Shown here piece by piece: positions 45,077-53,921 of a DNA stretch of 64,000 nucleotides (positions within the stretch are counted from its first letter, which is position 1; each line of letters opens with the position of its first letter). The position numbers and the translations under genes were made by a program. The notes beneath the pieces were generated by a model. The model was not told the origin of the DNA. It saw only the letters and a program-made list of their open reading frames with translations, and did no database searches. The DNA is from Methanospirillum lacunae (GTDB lineage Archaea; Halobacteriota; Methanomicrobia; Methanomicrobiales; Methanospirillaceae): positions 62,001 through 126,000 of the forward strand of contig NZ_QGMY01000008.1 in the NCBI RefSeq assembly GCF_003173355.1. Direction: 5' to 3'.

Positions 45077-45691
45077 ATGATATCACAAATTGCAGTAATG
45101 CATACCTATGACGGAATAACAACTACACTTACAGATCCTGGTGTTATTACAATCTATTCCAAGGAGTCATCATATTGGATACCAGTCAGGGTTATGCCTT
45201 TTTATCTTGACCAAAATAAGGGTATGATTCAGATTCGTGAGGAAGCAAGAAGACTCGTATCATTCCTTGGAGATTGTAAAATTTTTGTTGCAAAGGCTAT
45301 AAAAGGTATCGTATTTTATGAACTGGAAAAGGCCCATTTTGATGTATGGGAGATTTCAGGAAGGCCTCATGAATTTCTAGATCAGGTCTTGGATGAGGAA
45401 GAGAAGGATATATTGCAACAATCAAAGAAAACAGATATTCCATCTCCTGTTGAGATCTCCCCAGGACAGTATTATCTGTCTCTTATAGAGATGCATACAA
45501 TAAGACCTGATGTAAGTAGTAAGCAGATACTTCTAAAGTTTATACAAACCGGTGCATATCAAAAACTTGAGGTGGTGTGTTCTCATGTTCCACCGTGGAT
45601 CACTCATGAGTTGAAATCCGGATGTTTTTCCATGCAGGCCGAAAATTTCGGACCAGAAGAGGTACGATTGGTACTAACGAAGGATATGTAA
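45077..45691 (+). CDS. AnfO-like nitrogenase accessory-family protein
   Basis: The 204-residue protein matches the AnfO family (Fe-only nitrogenase accessory protein): an N-terminal IAVMHTYDGITTTLTDPGVI strand pair, RLVSFLGDCKIFVAKAIKGIVFYELE near residue 60-90, a variable acidic linker, then SSKQILLKFIQTGAYQKLEVVCSHVPPWI. The LGDCKIFVA and HVPPW signatures are the basis of the call. AnfO is needed for Fe-nitrogenase activity in bacteria, by an unclear mechanism. No nitrogenase gene is in the window. It lies 130 bases upstream of the GTPase-ATPase-DUF364 operon, so it may work with those proteins in metal delivery. The ATG follows AGAGGAAAT. Confidence 0.8.
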   Translation: MISQIAVMHTYDGITTTLTDPGVITIYSKESSYWIPVRVMPFYLDQNKGMIQIREEARRLVSFLGDCKIFVAKAIKGIVFYELEKAHFDVWEISGRPHEFLDQVLDEEEKDILQQSKKTDIPSPVEISPGQYYLSLIEMHTIRPDVSSKQILLKFIQTGAYQKLEVVCSHVPPWITHELKSGCFSMQAENFGPEEVRLVLTKDM

Positions 45692-45755
45692 TATCCGCCT
45701 TAATCTATATCCTTTTATTTTCTCTGACTTTTTATCACTTACAATTAAAATTAAT

Positions 45756-45778
45756 ACTTAAAAATATTAATTTTAAGT
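45756..45778. promoter_or_regulatory. inverted repeat upstream of GTPase operon
   Basis: ACTTAAAA and TTTTAAGT form a perfect 8-bp inverted repeat with a 7-base spacer. It sits just before a TATA-like TATTATACATTATA (about 45781-45794) and 44 bases before the GTPase ATG, a good position for an operator. Confidence 0.42.
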
Positions 45779-45821
45779 AAATATTATACATTATATCACC
45801 AAATTATAAAAAAGAAATATT

Positions 45822-46514
45822 ATGAAATTAATTACCGTAGCGGGGCCTCCGTCTTCGGGAAAAACCTCTGTAATTATCAAAACAATAATTGCCCTTGGTT
45901 TACCGGAAAAGAGTGTAGGTGTTGTAAAATTTGACTCACTTACCTCTTTTGATCACCAGCGTTATAATGAAAATAAAATCCCGAATCAAACAACATTTTC
46001 TGGAAAAATATGCCCTGATCATCATTTTGTTAGTAACATCGAAGGGGCAGTTGAATGGGGAATGAAGAAAAATTTCTCGATTCTCGTATCAGAAAGTGCA
46101 GGTCTATGTAACAGATGCTCCCCGCATGTGTATGGTATTCTCTCGATTTGTGTCATAGATAACCTCTCCGGTGTTAATACTCCGAGAAAAATAGGTCCGA
46201 TGCTGAAGTATGCTGACATTGTTGTAGTCACCAAAGGAGATATTGTTTCCCAGGCAGAACGCGAGGTCTTTGCCTTTAATATTCGAGAGGTCAATGCGAA
46301 AGCAACTGTATTATTTGTAAACGGGATAACCGGGCAGGGGGCGTTTATTCTTTCTCGATATTGGCAGGATGCACTTGATATCAAAACGCTTCGTGAACGA
46401 AAGATCAGGTTTACCATGCCTGCTGCAATTTGTTCATATTGTACCGGTGAGATCCATATCGGAGAGAGATACCAGATGGGAATGGTTAAACGGATGGTGT
46501 TTGACGACGCATGA
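45822..46514 (+). CDS. HypB/CobW-like GTPase with conserved cysteine pairs
   Basis: This 230-residue P-loop protein has GPPSSGKTS (residues 8-16), a switch region near the conserved ESAGLCNRC, and TKGD as the likely base-recognition motif. This is the layout of the metal-chaperone GTPases HypB, UreG and CobW. Six cysteines are shared with the paralogue at 57937: C64 in CPDHH, C96 and C99 in CNRC, C110, and C204 and C207 in CSYC near the end. They are candidates for Ni, Co or Fe binding. The gene overlaps the downstream ATPase gene by 4 bases (ATGA). No hydrogenase or urease genes are close by. Confidence 0.85.
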   Translation: MKLITVAGPPSSGKTSVIIKTIIALGLPEKSVGVVKFDSLTSFDHQRYNENKIPNQTTFSGKICPDHHFVSNIEGAVEWGMKKNFSILVSESAGLCNRCSPHVYGILSICVIDNLSGVNTPRKIGPMLKYADIVVVTKGDIVSQAEREVFAFNIREVNAKATVLFVNGITGQGAFILSRYWQDALDIKTLRERKIRFTMPAAICSYCTGEIHIGERYQMGMVKRMVFDDA

Positions 46515-47545
46515 GTGATTCTGATTTTGAAACTGAGATCTCAACGGTACCTATTGGTGATATTCTTCGCCGGTATCCTCTGGCAGTAGATTATCTGGCA
46601 AATATACGGCTTGACAGGGTTGATGAAACAAAAACATTTCCTGAAATATTACAAACTGTTGATGAAGATATCCTGGCAGAATTCGGGCTTGATCGTGGAG
46701 AAGTTATATCCCATTTTCGTGCGTTTCTTGAGGCATTTTCCAGAAAAAGTGATACAATTGAAACGATCTCTTCAATAACAATTCTTGGTGGAAATAATAA
46801 ACTGGGAATGCCTGAAACAGTGGAACTGACGATAACAGCCGGGGAGGTTGTAAGTATTGTAGGTCCTACCGGGGCGGGTAAAAGCCGGCTGCTTGAGGAT
46901 ATTGAATGTCTTGCTCAAAGGGATACTCCAACGACAAGGCAGATACTTATCAATGGAGCGGTTCCTGATTTTACGAAGAGATTTTCCACAGGAGGAAAAC
47001 TGGTAGCCCAGCTCTCGCAGAACATGAATTTTGTCATGGATTTAACTGTTCAGGAATTTCTCGAGATGCATGCTAAGAGCCGGATGATATCAGGATCCTC
47101 TGAGATCGTGGAAAAATGTTTTGCAGTAGCCAATTCCCTTGCAGGTGAGAAATTCACATTAGACACGAAAGTTACACAGTTATCAGGTGGTCAGTCACGA
47201 TCGCTGATGATCGCCGACACCGCTCTATTAAGTTCATCCCCGATTATCCTCATTGATGAACTTGAAAATGCGGGAATTGACAGGCGGGAAGCAATCAAAC
47301 TCCTCGTGGGCAATGAAAAGATAGTCCTCATGTCGACACACGATCCTCTTCTGGCCCTTCGTGCTGATAAACGAATTGTCATCAAAAATGGCGGTATTGC
47401 AAAAGTTATTGAAACAGCACCTGATGAGGAACTGACACTCCTGAAGATTGAAGCAATTGATTCCATCCTTCTTGATATCCGCAATCAGCTTCGTGGAGGA
47501 GGAGTTATTGCAAATGAGAGCATTCCCGAATTTATGGAGAATTAA
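46511..47545 (+). CDS. DUF1858-like domain fused to orphan ABC ATPase
   Basis: The 344-residue protein begins with a DUF1858/ScdA_N-like helical domain (VPIGDILRRYPLAVDYLAN, residues 8-75), often an iron-sulfur or metal context domain. An ABC ATPase domain follows: Walker A GPTGAGKSRL, a Q-loop in AQLSQNMNFV, the signature LSGGQSRSL, Walker B LIDELENAGI and the H-loop STHDPLL. The Walker B is unusual: DELENAG instead of DEPTxxLD. No permease is encoded nearby, so it is more likely a soluble motor or switch than a transporter part. It is translationally coupled to the GTPase, and the DUF364 gene follows by 3 bases. A paralogue without the DUF1858 part is at 57074. Confidence 0.84.
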   Translation: MSDSDFETEISTVPIGDILRRYPLAVDYLANIRLDRVDETKTFPEILQTVDEDILAEFGLDRGEVISHFRAFLEAFSRKSDTIETISSITILGGNNKLGMPETVELTITAGEVVSIVGPTGAGKSRLLEDIECLAQRDTPTTRQILINGAVPDFTKRFSTGGKLVAQLSQNMNFVMDLTVQEFLEMHAKSRMISGSSEIVEKCFAVANSLAGEKFTLDTKVTQLSGGQSRSLMIADTALLSSSPIILIDELENAGIDRREAIKLLVGNEKIVLMSTHDPLLALRADKRIVIKNGGIAKVIETAPDEELTLLKIEAIDSILLDIRNQLRGGGVIANESIPEFMEN

Positions 47546-47548
47546 ATT

Positions 47549-48355
47549 ATGATGAAATTATATGATGAATTAGTTGAAGGAATTCCAGATGATATTGTAG
47601 TAGATGATGTCATAGTTGGTGGAGGAGCGACATATGTTGAGGCAGATGGCGGTGTGGGCCTCTCAACATTCAGGGATTATTACAGTCAACGTGCTCCAAC
47701 ATTGACTGGAAATCTTATCGGAATGCCACTAAAAAAAGTTGCTGAATGCGTAAAATCCTGGAATTTCAGGGAAGCAGCAGTTGGTCATGCAGCACTTAAC
47801 GCCTACTATAACAACCCAACTACTGCTAAAAAGGCAGGAATTGATATTGCAGCATCGAAGAATGTCAATGATCAAATCAAAGGGCGACTTAAAGATCCAT
47901 TTATCAAATATCAGAATCTTGTAAAAGACAAGAAAGTCTGCGTTGTTGGGTATTCCCGGCTGCTTAATGAATTATTTGCTCCTGTTTGTGAGATGAGTGT
48001 TATTGAATGGGATGCACCATTGAGAAGTTATTCTGATACTGGGTATCCGCTTTCAGCATGTGAATACCTGCTGCCAGAGTGCGATTATGCATTTTTGACC
48101 GCATGTGCAATATCAGAAAAGAATATGCCCAGGCTTCTTGAGTTATCCAAGAATGCCACCGGAGTAATTATTACTGGTATGACTTCGACCCTGTCTTCAG
48201 TATTCTTTGATTATGGTGTGACTGATATTTCAGGCCATGTTGTTATCGACCCTGAAAGAGTCAAGCAGATTCATAAAGGATCTGAAAATGGATACTGTCT
48301 CTGTCAGGCTCCGGAAGCAATTACCAGGGTAGAATATCTTAAACCCGGAATGTAG
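47549..48355 (+). CDS. DUF364/DUF4213 putative heavy-metal chelation protein, paralogue
   Basis: This 268-residue protein has a DUF4213-like N-terminal part (VDDVIVGGGATYVEADGGVGLS, then KSWNFREAAVGHAALNAYYN, residues 20-90) and a DUF364 Rossmann part (KKVCVVGYSRLL, MSVIEWDA, then SACEYLLPECDYAFLTACA and FFDYGVTDISGHVV). Family members are putative heavy-metal chelation proteins. It differs from the copy at 7683 in lacking the GPTVPxSPVLFDCG stretch in the same form. It is the last gene of the GTPase/ATPase/DUF364 operon, 3 bases after the ATPase stop. The stop is TAG. Confidence 0.84.
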   Translation: MMKLYDELVEGIPDDIVVDDVIVGGGATYVEADGGVGLSTFRDYYSQRAPTLTGNLIGMPLKKVAECVKSWNFREAAVGHAALNAYYNNPTTAKKAGIDIAASKNVNDQIKGRLKDPFIKYQNLVKDKKVCVVGYSRLLNELFAPVCEMSVIEWDAPLRSYSDTGYPLSACEYLLPECDYAFLTACAISEKNMPRLLELSKNATGVIITGMTSTLSSVFFDYGVTDISGHVVIDPERVKQIHKGSENGYCLCQAPEAITRVEYLKPGM

Positions 48356-48485
48356 GGAGATTGGTTCAGGCCTGGGATCTCCCATATCAGATGAAATAGT
48401 GTCTGAAATCATGTTTCGATAGGACCATGGCTGGTATCGGCCCGAATGGTCTTTTTTTAGATGATACACATTAAATCTGAAAAAA

Positions 48486-48754
48486 GGCTCATCATCAGAC
48501 TTTCAGGATCTCCTCTCAAGTGCAAGATTTGCTGATATTTCAATTGATCCAAAGGATATCCCAAGAAATCCTCCTTCTTCAGAGGATTTATTAAATCGAT
48601 TTAAATCTGGATGTAAATTCCATTCTGTTTAAAAGATCTACCTGAAGATGTAAGAGAATAGATCAAACAGGATATCATGGATGAGATCATATATCGAAAA
48701 GAGAGAAAAACTGAAAAAGACACCAATATTTCATTATTTACAGTTACAGTTTAA
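48486..48754 (+). pseudogene. 3' remnant of a methyltransferase like that at 1749-2561
   Basis: From 48486 the sequence reads SSSDFQDLLSSARFADISID, PKDIPRNPPSSEDLLNRFKSG, then after a frameshift LKDLPEDVRE-stop-IKQDIMDEI and NISLFTVTV with a final TAA at 48752. It aligns in order with the last 90 or so residues of the methyltransferase at 1749-2561. Two frame errors and a TAG mark decay. It lies 26 bases before the methyltransferase gene at 48781, mirroring the intact pair at 1749-3432, so a two-gene block was duplicated and one member decayed. Confidence 0.82.
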
Positions 48755-48780
48755 CCAAAAAATATCATGGGATAAGAAAA

Positions 48781-49662
48781 ATGGATGAAGTAACACAAAA
48801 AAATAGTCAGTTATGGGCAGATTTCTGGCTTGAGTCAACTAAGCACAATAAAAATCGTGGTTCTTTTCAATCAACCTTCTGGGATGCCATGTCTTCCAGG
48901 TTTGCAAAGAACAGATCGCCTGAGAAAGAAGAAGACCGGGTAAAAACAGTCTTCGATCTGATAAGAACAACCGGCCTGGAATTAAACGGAGCAGAGGTTC
49001 TTGATATTGGAGCCGGAACTGGTTCGTTCTCGATTCCACTCGCAAAACTAGGAGCCAGAGTAACTGCCATAGATTTTTCAGAAGGTATGCTCAAAAATTT
49101 GAAGATGAGGGCAGATAAAGAGAACGTTCCTGTTCGCATCATGAAAAAATCCTGGGATGAGATTGATCTTGATAAGGAGGGTTTTCGCAACAGTTTTGAC
49201 CTGGTTATTGGTTCAATGACTCCAGCTGTCAGTGATCCCCTGACATTTGATCTCATGATGAATGCATCAAGAAGGGTATGTTATTACAGCGGATGGGTAA
49301 ACCGAAAATGGGATAAGGCCTATTATGATCTTCATAAAATGCTTTTCAATTCAGAGTATCTTGAAGGAGTCCATGGAATTTATCTTCCCTTTATGTACCT
49401 GTATCTCCAGGGATATCATCCGGAAATTGTGATTTCTCAGGACAGCTGGAAAAATGAGACAACAATAGATGAGATGACAGACGTTATTGCATCGCATTTT
49501 TTAGGTTCTCAAATTGATGATCCGCAGGTCAAAACTACTATTCGGAAATATCTTGTTCAACATGGAACTGATGGCAAGTACTATGAGGAGTCTGTAACAA
49601 CATATGCCATGATGGTTTGGGATAAACAGAAGAAGATAGATTCAGCAGAGTGTAAAATATAA
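48781..49662 (+). CDS. class I SAM-dependent methyltransferase
   Basis: This 293-residue enzyme is a close paralogue of the one at 2572-3432: it has motif I VLDIGAGTGSFSIPLA, KSWDEIDLDKEGF, LVIGSMTPAV, and PFMYLYLQGYHPEI. The similarity extends from start to end, so both likely use the same type of substrate. It follows the pseudogene described above by 26 bases and precedes a related methyltransferase by 25 bases. GGGATAAG lies 2-9 bases before the ATG. The acceptor is unknown. Confidence 0.86.
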   Translation: MDEVTQKNSQLWADFWLESTKHNKNRGSFQSTFWDAMSSRFAKNRSPEKEEDRVKTVFDLIRTTGLELNGAEVLDIGAGTGSFSIPLAKLGARVTAIDFSEGMLKNLKMRADKENVPVRIMKKSWDEIDLDKEGFRNSFDLVIGSMTPAVSDPLTFDLMMNASRRVCYYSGWVNRKWDKAYYDLHKMLFNSEYLEGVHGIYLPFMYLYLQGYHPEIVISQDSWKNETTIDEMTDVIASHFLGSQIDDPQVKTTIRKYLVQHGTDGKYYEESVTTYAMMVWDKQKKIDSAECKI

Positions 49663-49687
49663 TCTATAACATTGAGTGAATTTGAAT

Positions 49688-50551
49688 ATGGACCAAGATC
49701 AAACTGAAATTATCCAATATTGGACCGAATGCTGGACATCATCTCTGCTGACTCTGGATTCAATTTCAGACGACATTCAGGCTGATATCTGGAATAAACG
49801 ATCACATAATTTTGGAAAAGATGGTGATGAAGACAGGCAGAAGAAAAAGAATAAAGAGTTTTTTGATATTTTAGAAGAAGCCGGTTTCACGCCAAAAGGG
49901 GCCACAGTACTTGATATCGGATGCGGGCCGGGATCTCTTTCGCTTCCGTTAGCTCAGGCTGGTGCTCATGTTACTGCACTGGATATCTCGCATGGAATGC
50001 TTGAGCGACTCAGTGAGACTGCTGAACAAAAGGGCCTGTCTATTAAAACCATAGAGACATCATGGTGGACGGTTGATATTGACAAACTGGGTTTGCGCAA
50101 TTCTTTTGATCTGGTAATTGCATCAAAAACACCCAGTATCAGAGATGTTGAATCATTTAACCGCATGGTTGCCTGTTCTCGTGATTATTGTTATTTTAGT
50201 GGGTTTATCCGCAAAGATCCGCCAAAAATCCCAGCAGAAGTGTATGTTCAGATCCTGAAAGAAGTGCCTGAAATGAACTCCTTTGCTTCTGCATTTATCT
50301 ACCCGTTTATGTACCTTTATTCACTTGGTATTCATCCAATTGTAAGGTTTGCTCATAGAAACATGAAATATGAGGAACCCTGGTCAGAGGCAGCAGAAAA
50401 GACTATTGACTCCCTGAAGACGAGAAGGGATTTGTCAGAAGATATGAAACACCAGATACAAGAATATTATAAAAAGATGTCTAAAAATGGAATGTCAAAT
50501 TCTGATTATGAGATGTTTAGTGGTTCTATGGTCTGGCAGATTCAAAAATAA
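49688..50551 (+). CDS. class I SAM-dependent methyltransferase
   Basis: The 287-residue protein (ATG at 49688; an in-frame GTG at 49676 is possible) has motif I VLDIGCGPGSLSLPLA, VTALDISHGML, then TSWWTVDIDKLGLRNSFD and LVIASKTPSIRD. It is a second, more diverged member of the SWDEVDL family to which 2572, 48781 and 53922 belong. The gene order methyltransferase-methyltransferase-MoeA suggests one functional unit with the gene at 50780, though 228 bases lie between. The substrate is not known. Confidence 0.84.
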   Translation: MDQDQTEIIQYWTECWTSSLLTLDSISDDIQADIWNKRSHNFGKDGDEDRQKKKNKEFFDILEEAGFTPKGATVLDIGCGPGSLSLPLAQAGAHVTALDISHGMLERLSETAEQKGLSIKTIETSWWTVDIDKLGLRNSFDLVIASKTPSIRDVESFNRMVACSRDYCYFSGFIRKDPPKIPAEVYVQILKEVPEMNSFASAFIYPFMYLYSLGIHPIVRFAHRNMKYEEPWSEAAEKTIDSLKTRRDLSEDMKHQIQEYYKKMSKNGMSNSDYEMFSGSMVWQIQK

Positions 50552-50779
50552 TCTGGATTATTTTTTCAGATGATTTCAGTTAGCAAATGTTGTGTCTTTT
50601 TTATCTTTCAATACTATGAAAGATTATTGCAACTTTATTATCAACTACATATTGTCCTGCTCTGAATTTCAACTCGGCATATTGATACTTATTGAAGTTT
50701 ATATTTATCTTTAGAGTTTGTACAGTGAAACAGGTCTTCAAATATTATGATGATTTATTAACTGTTCCTTTACATTGAG

Positions 50780-51970
50780 GTGATTTGCATTCCACGTACA
50801 TTTGATCATTCAAAACTTATGCCAATGTCACAGGCAGTAACAATGATGCTCGAGACATTTCCAAAGCTTGGTTCACAGGAGACGATTAAAGCAATAGATA
50901 TTCCCGGCAGAATTCTAGCGTCACCAGTTTATTCAAACAGAACGAACCCCCCTCATCTTTTATCAGGACCTGACGGGATAGCAGTCGTGAGCTCACAAAC
51001 AACCGGAGCCACAAAGGAAACACCAGTAGAAGTGAATGCTCCAAGAGTAAATACCGGATTGCCTCTCCCTGATGGCTTTGATGCTGTCGTTCCAATGGAA
51101 GAGGTTATACACATTTCAAAAGGCCGATATCGAATCCATATTCAGGTAACACCATATCAAAATACAATCCCGGCAGGTTCAGATGTTGAAAAAGGAGATC
51201 TGGTCATGGAGGCTGGACATCTTTTCATCCCTTATGATATTGGTGCCCTCCTTACCTACGGAATCAGGGAAGTCAGTGTAAAAAGCTGGAAAATCGGGAT
51301 TATTGCCACCGGAGATGAGATTGTCCCACCTGATAAAAACCCGTTGTTTGGTCAGATTGTGGATAGTAATTCCTATGTTATTGCTGCTTATCTCAAACAA
51401 TTTGGAATCACGCCGGTAATTGCTCCGGTCATTCCCGATGATTTGGATGCAATATCAGAAGAACTATTACGTTTAAGTGAAACCTGTGATATGGTTCTGC
51501 TTTTTGGTGGTTCATCTGCAGGTTCAAAGGATTTCACTGCTGATGCCTTAAACAATTCAGGAATTCTTCTGTTTCATGGAGTATCGATGGCACCGGGAAA
51601 ACCGGTATCATTAGCGAATGTTAACGGAAATCCGGTATTTGGGATGCCTGGCCCTTCGATTGGGGCTTTGATCATTTTATACAAACTTGTATATCCCTTG
51701 CTTAGACAGTGGGGTGCACCAATTCCGGAAGGTACGTTTGTCAATGGTGAATTAACTGCTCCTGTATCATCATATGGAGGATTTGATATGTTTCTCTTAG
51801 TCTCAGCCCATCAGCATGAAGGAAAGATGTTGATAACTCCGGTTGAACGGAGATTTGGCCAGATGATGGGAGTCAGGGCTAATGCAATTATTCATATTCC
51901 GAGTGGTACTCCAACCATTGAATCCGGAACCAATGTTCAGGTTCTTATGATTAGATCGGAATCATCGTGA
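50780..51970 (+). CDS. MoeA-like molybdopterin molybdenumtransferase-family protein, paralogue
   Basis: The 396-residue protein matches the MoeA-like protein at 33450-34667 over its length: RTNPPHLLSGPDGIAV, APRVNTGLPLPDGFDAVV, IIATGDEIV, DSNSYVIAAYL, GGSSAGSKDFT, APGKPVSL and VFGMPGPSIGA. The loop changes GGSSAG and GMPGPS recur, so both belong to a variant subgroup that may bind a different pterin or metal. The start is GTG at 50780 within GAGGTGAT. It follows two methyltransferases on the same strand. An SBP pseudogene begins 44 bases after its stop. Confidence 0.84.
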   Translation: MICIPRTFDHSKLMPMSQAVTMMLETFPKLGSQETIKAIDIPGRILASPVYSNRTNPPHLLSGPDGIAVVSSQTTGATKETPVEVNAPRVNTGLPLPDGFDAVVPMEEVIHISKGRYRIHIQVTPYQNTIPAGSDVEKGDLVMEAGHLFIPYDIGALLTYGIREVSVKSWKIGIIATGDEIVPPDKNPLFGQIVDSNSYVIAAYLKQFGITPVIAPVIPDDLDAISEELLRLSETCDMVLLFGGSSAGSKDFTADALNNSGILLFHGVSMAPGKPVSLANVNGNPVFGMPGPSIGALIILYKLVYPLLRQWGAPIPEGTFVNGELTAPVSSYGGFDMFLLVSAHQHEGKMLITPVERRFGQMMGVRANAIIHIPSGTPTIESGTNVQVLMIRSESS

Positions 51971-52013
51971 TGAATATTTAGCATTGGATATTATAATGTC
52001 ATGATTGTCAATG

Positions 52014-52513
52014 TAAGATCTAATTGGATCTGTTCCGGATAATAAAAAACAGAAAGTACTATACATATAGGCTACATCCCTTGCTGTATTCAACTCCAGT
52101 GGATGGGTTGTTCCGGCAGGTGGACTGGATGCCTTTGATGGATCAAATATCAAAGGCGGGTTTAGCGGGGTTAGTGTCCGGTATGAGGGAAATATTGAAG
52201 AGATCCAGAAATAGAATCCTGATATAATCGTTGTGAAAGATGCAAGTGATATTCCATACCGTAAAGAAAATTTACAGTTCAGCAATATAATACAGTAAAG
52301 AATAATAAGATTTAAGTCTGTCCTGCTGGGCTGGCGACCTGAACATCAGATACAGAATTACCTCTATTATCTGAATGGGCTGCAACAAAGTTACATCCTG
52401 ATAACGTCTCTGAATCAGATCTTATTCAAGATACACAGGATTTATAAATTAAGTTCTTTGGTTATAAATTATCTGAAGAACAACCTAAAGGTATTATTAA
52501 CAGAACACCGTAA
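52014..52513 (+). pseudogene. 3' half of an SBP gene, decayed
   Basis: This stretch reads SVPDNKKQKVLYI, TAG, ATSLAVFNSSGWVVPAGG, LDAFDGSNIKGGFSGVSVRYEGN, IEEIQK, TAG, NPDIIVV and so on, with further frame errors, ending near TAA at 52511. It aligns with the second half of the SBP at 24542-25600. Both TAG codons replace TGG codons of that gene (52068-52070 and 52212-52214). The first half of the gene is missing. Confidence 0.85.
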
Positions 52514-52776
52514 TTTGGACTTTTTCCGTCCCCTTTTTTAACAGTATCTTTCTAATTCTTGTGTTAATTTTTTTGAGGTGTAGAGAATCTTCAATAATCC
52601 GGAATATTACCTCCTTTACCCATTATTATACCACTGAGGTTTCAGACATTCAGTACGATAGAGGATAGTAAACCTACAGATAAAACCGTTTGTGCAAATT
52701 CTCATCTTTGCTTATTCATTTCTGGGGATAGTTGCTCACCCTGATGAATAATGGTATTATACCAGAAAAAAAAGGA

Positions 52777-53916
52777 TTAATATCCGAAATCTTTAGCATT
52801 CTCCGGAAGTTCATGGTTCATAATCCTGGTGAGCTGATCATCACTAAGATCGTAGTTGAAGAATTTTGAATAAAACTCTTTTACTTCCTTACTCATATCC
52901 AGATCCTTGAAGAGTTCGGGATGGAAAATCTGAGCCATCCATTCAAGTTGCAATATTCCCTGCTGACCTGCATCCCAGAAGAAAGCACCCATTGGACAGA
53001 TATATACCTGCTTATTCTTCACAGCGTTGATATTCTGAAACTCAGGTTTTGACATAAATTCTTCTTTTACAGCCTGGGCATTAGGAGTGTTCGATGTTGA
53101 ACTGGCGCTTGGGTCAGGCAGATCTGGTGCATGATCAATAATAATAATATCCGGATTCCAGGCAACGAGTTGTTCAGGATTTATTGTTGCAGTTGCATTC
53201 ACAATATCCTTAGCTACGTAATCTCCTCCTGCTTTGGTGACTGTATCACCCATCACTGAGTTTATTGATCTTGTCCGAAGTGGTATACCACTGGTAACAT
53301 AGACCTTTGGTTTGTCTTTATCTGCTATTGATGATGTTTTTGAGAGAACATTCTTTAATTTTTCATCAAAGTATGTACAATACTCTTCGGCTCGCTCCGT
53401 AGCTTCAGATCCTAATACTTTTCCATACAGCCTGAGTGAATCCTTTAAAGATTCCAGTTTTGTAGTATTTCCTGTAGAGCAAACCACCGGGATACCCAGA
53501 CTCTCCATCTTCTGGGTATTTTTATCATTTCCAAAGTAGAAAACTACATCCGGATTTTCTTTTAAAATATCTTCGACATTTGGATTAGATGGATTACTGA
53601 ATGAAGGTAAGGAATCAAGGTGTTTATATATGACATGAGCCCACGAAGCATGCGTTTTGTGATAATCTGCACACATGCCTATTTTGTCTTCTGCATCTAA
53701 GATGACAATTTTTTCATAAGCAGGTCCATATAATGCCAGAATATTGTCTATCGATGCTGGCAGCGTTACGGTTCGGCCTGCCATATCGGTGACTGTATGA
53801 GTACTCTGATTAGTGGTTTGATCTGCGAATGAGACCGGAATTACTGAAATGACTCCTGTAATAAGGCATATCACAAACAAGATTTTCCAAAGCTGAGGTA
53901 ATTTGATTGTTTTCAT
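52777..53916 (-). CDS. FepB/BtuF-type substrate-binding protein coupled to methyltransferase gene
   Basis: This 379-residue SBP (ATG at 53916 after GTGAGA; a GTG at 53925 would overlap the methyltransferase stop) has a signal peptide (core about 10-27, ending PVSFA) and THTVTDMAGRTVTLPASIDNIL. Lobe one has GPAYEKIVILDAEDKIGM and NPDVVFYFGNDK, and lobe two EQLVAWNPDIIIIDHAPD and GAFFWDAGQQGILQ. It shares GPxYEKxVIL and FFWDAGQQ with the SBP at 624-1688. It directly follows a methyltransferase gene with at most 5 bases between, so SBP and methyltransferase form an operon. Confidence 0.88.
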   Translation of the reverse strand: MKTIKLPQLWKILFVICLITGVISVIPVSFADQTTNQSTHTVTDMAGRTVTLPASIDNILALYGPAYEKIVILDAEDKIGMCADYHKTHASWAHVIYKHLDSLPSFSNPSNPNVEDILKENPDVVFYFGNDKNTQKMESLGIPVVCSTGNTTKLESLKDSLRLYGKVLGSEATERAEEYCTYFDEKLKNVLSKTSSIADKDKPKVYVTSGIPLRTRSINSVMGDTVTKAGGDYVAKDIVNATATINPEQLVAWNPDIIIIDHAPDLPDPSASSTSNTPNAQAVKEEFMSKPEFQNINAVKNKQVYICPMGAFFWDAGQQGILQLEWMAQIFHPELFKDLDMSKEVKEFYSKFFNYDLSDDQLTRIMNHELPENAKDFGY

Positions 53917-53921
53917 AGTTC

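Noticed and set aside
45077-48355. A nitrogenase gene cluster
   Set aside because: Only an AnfO-like accessory protein is present; no nifH/D/K, vnf or anf structural gene was found.
24087-52513. TAG codons inside several otherwise readable frames (24132, 48660s, 52068, 52212), as if coding pyrrolysine
   Set aside because: The same frames carry frameshifts, missing halves or other stops, TAG replaces unrelated residues, and intact genes here (for example 47549-48355) end in TAG. Decay explains them better.
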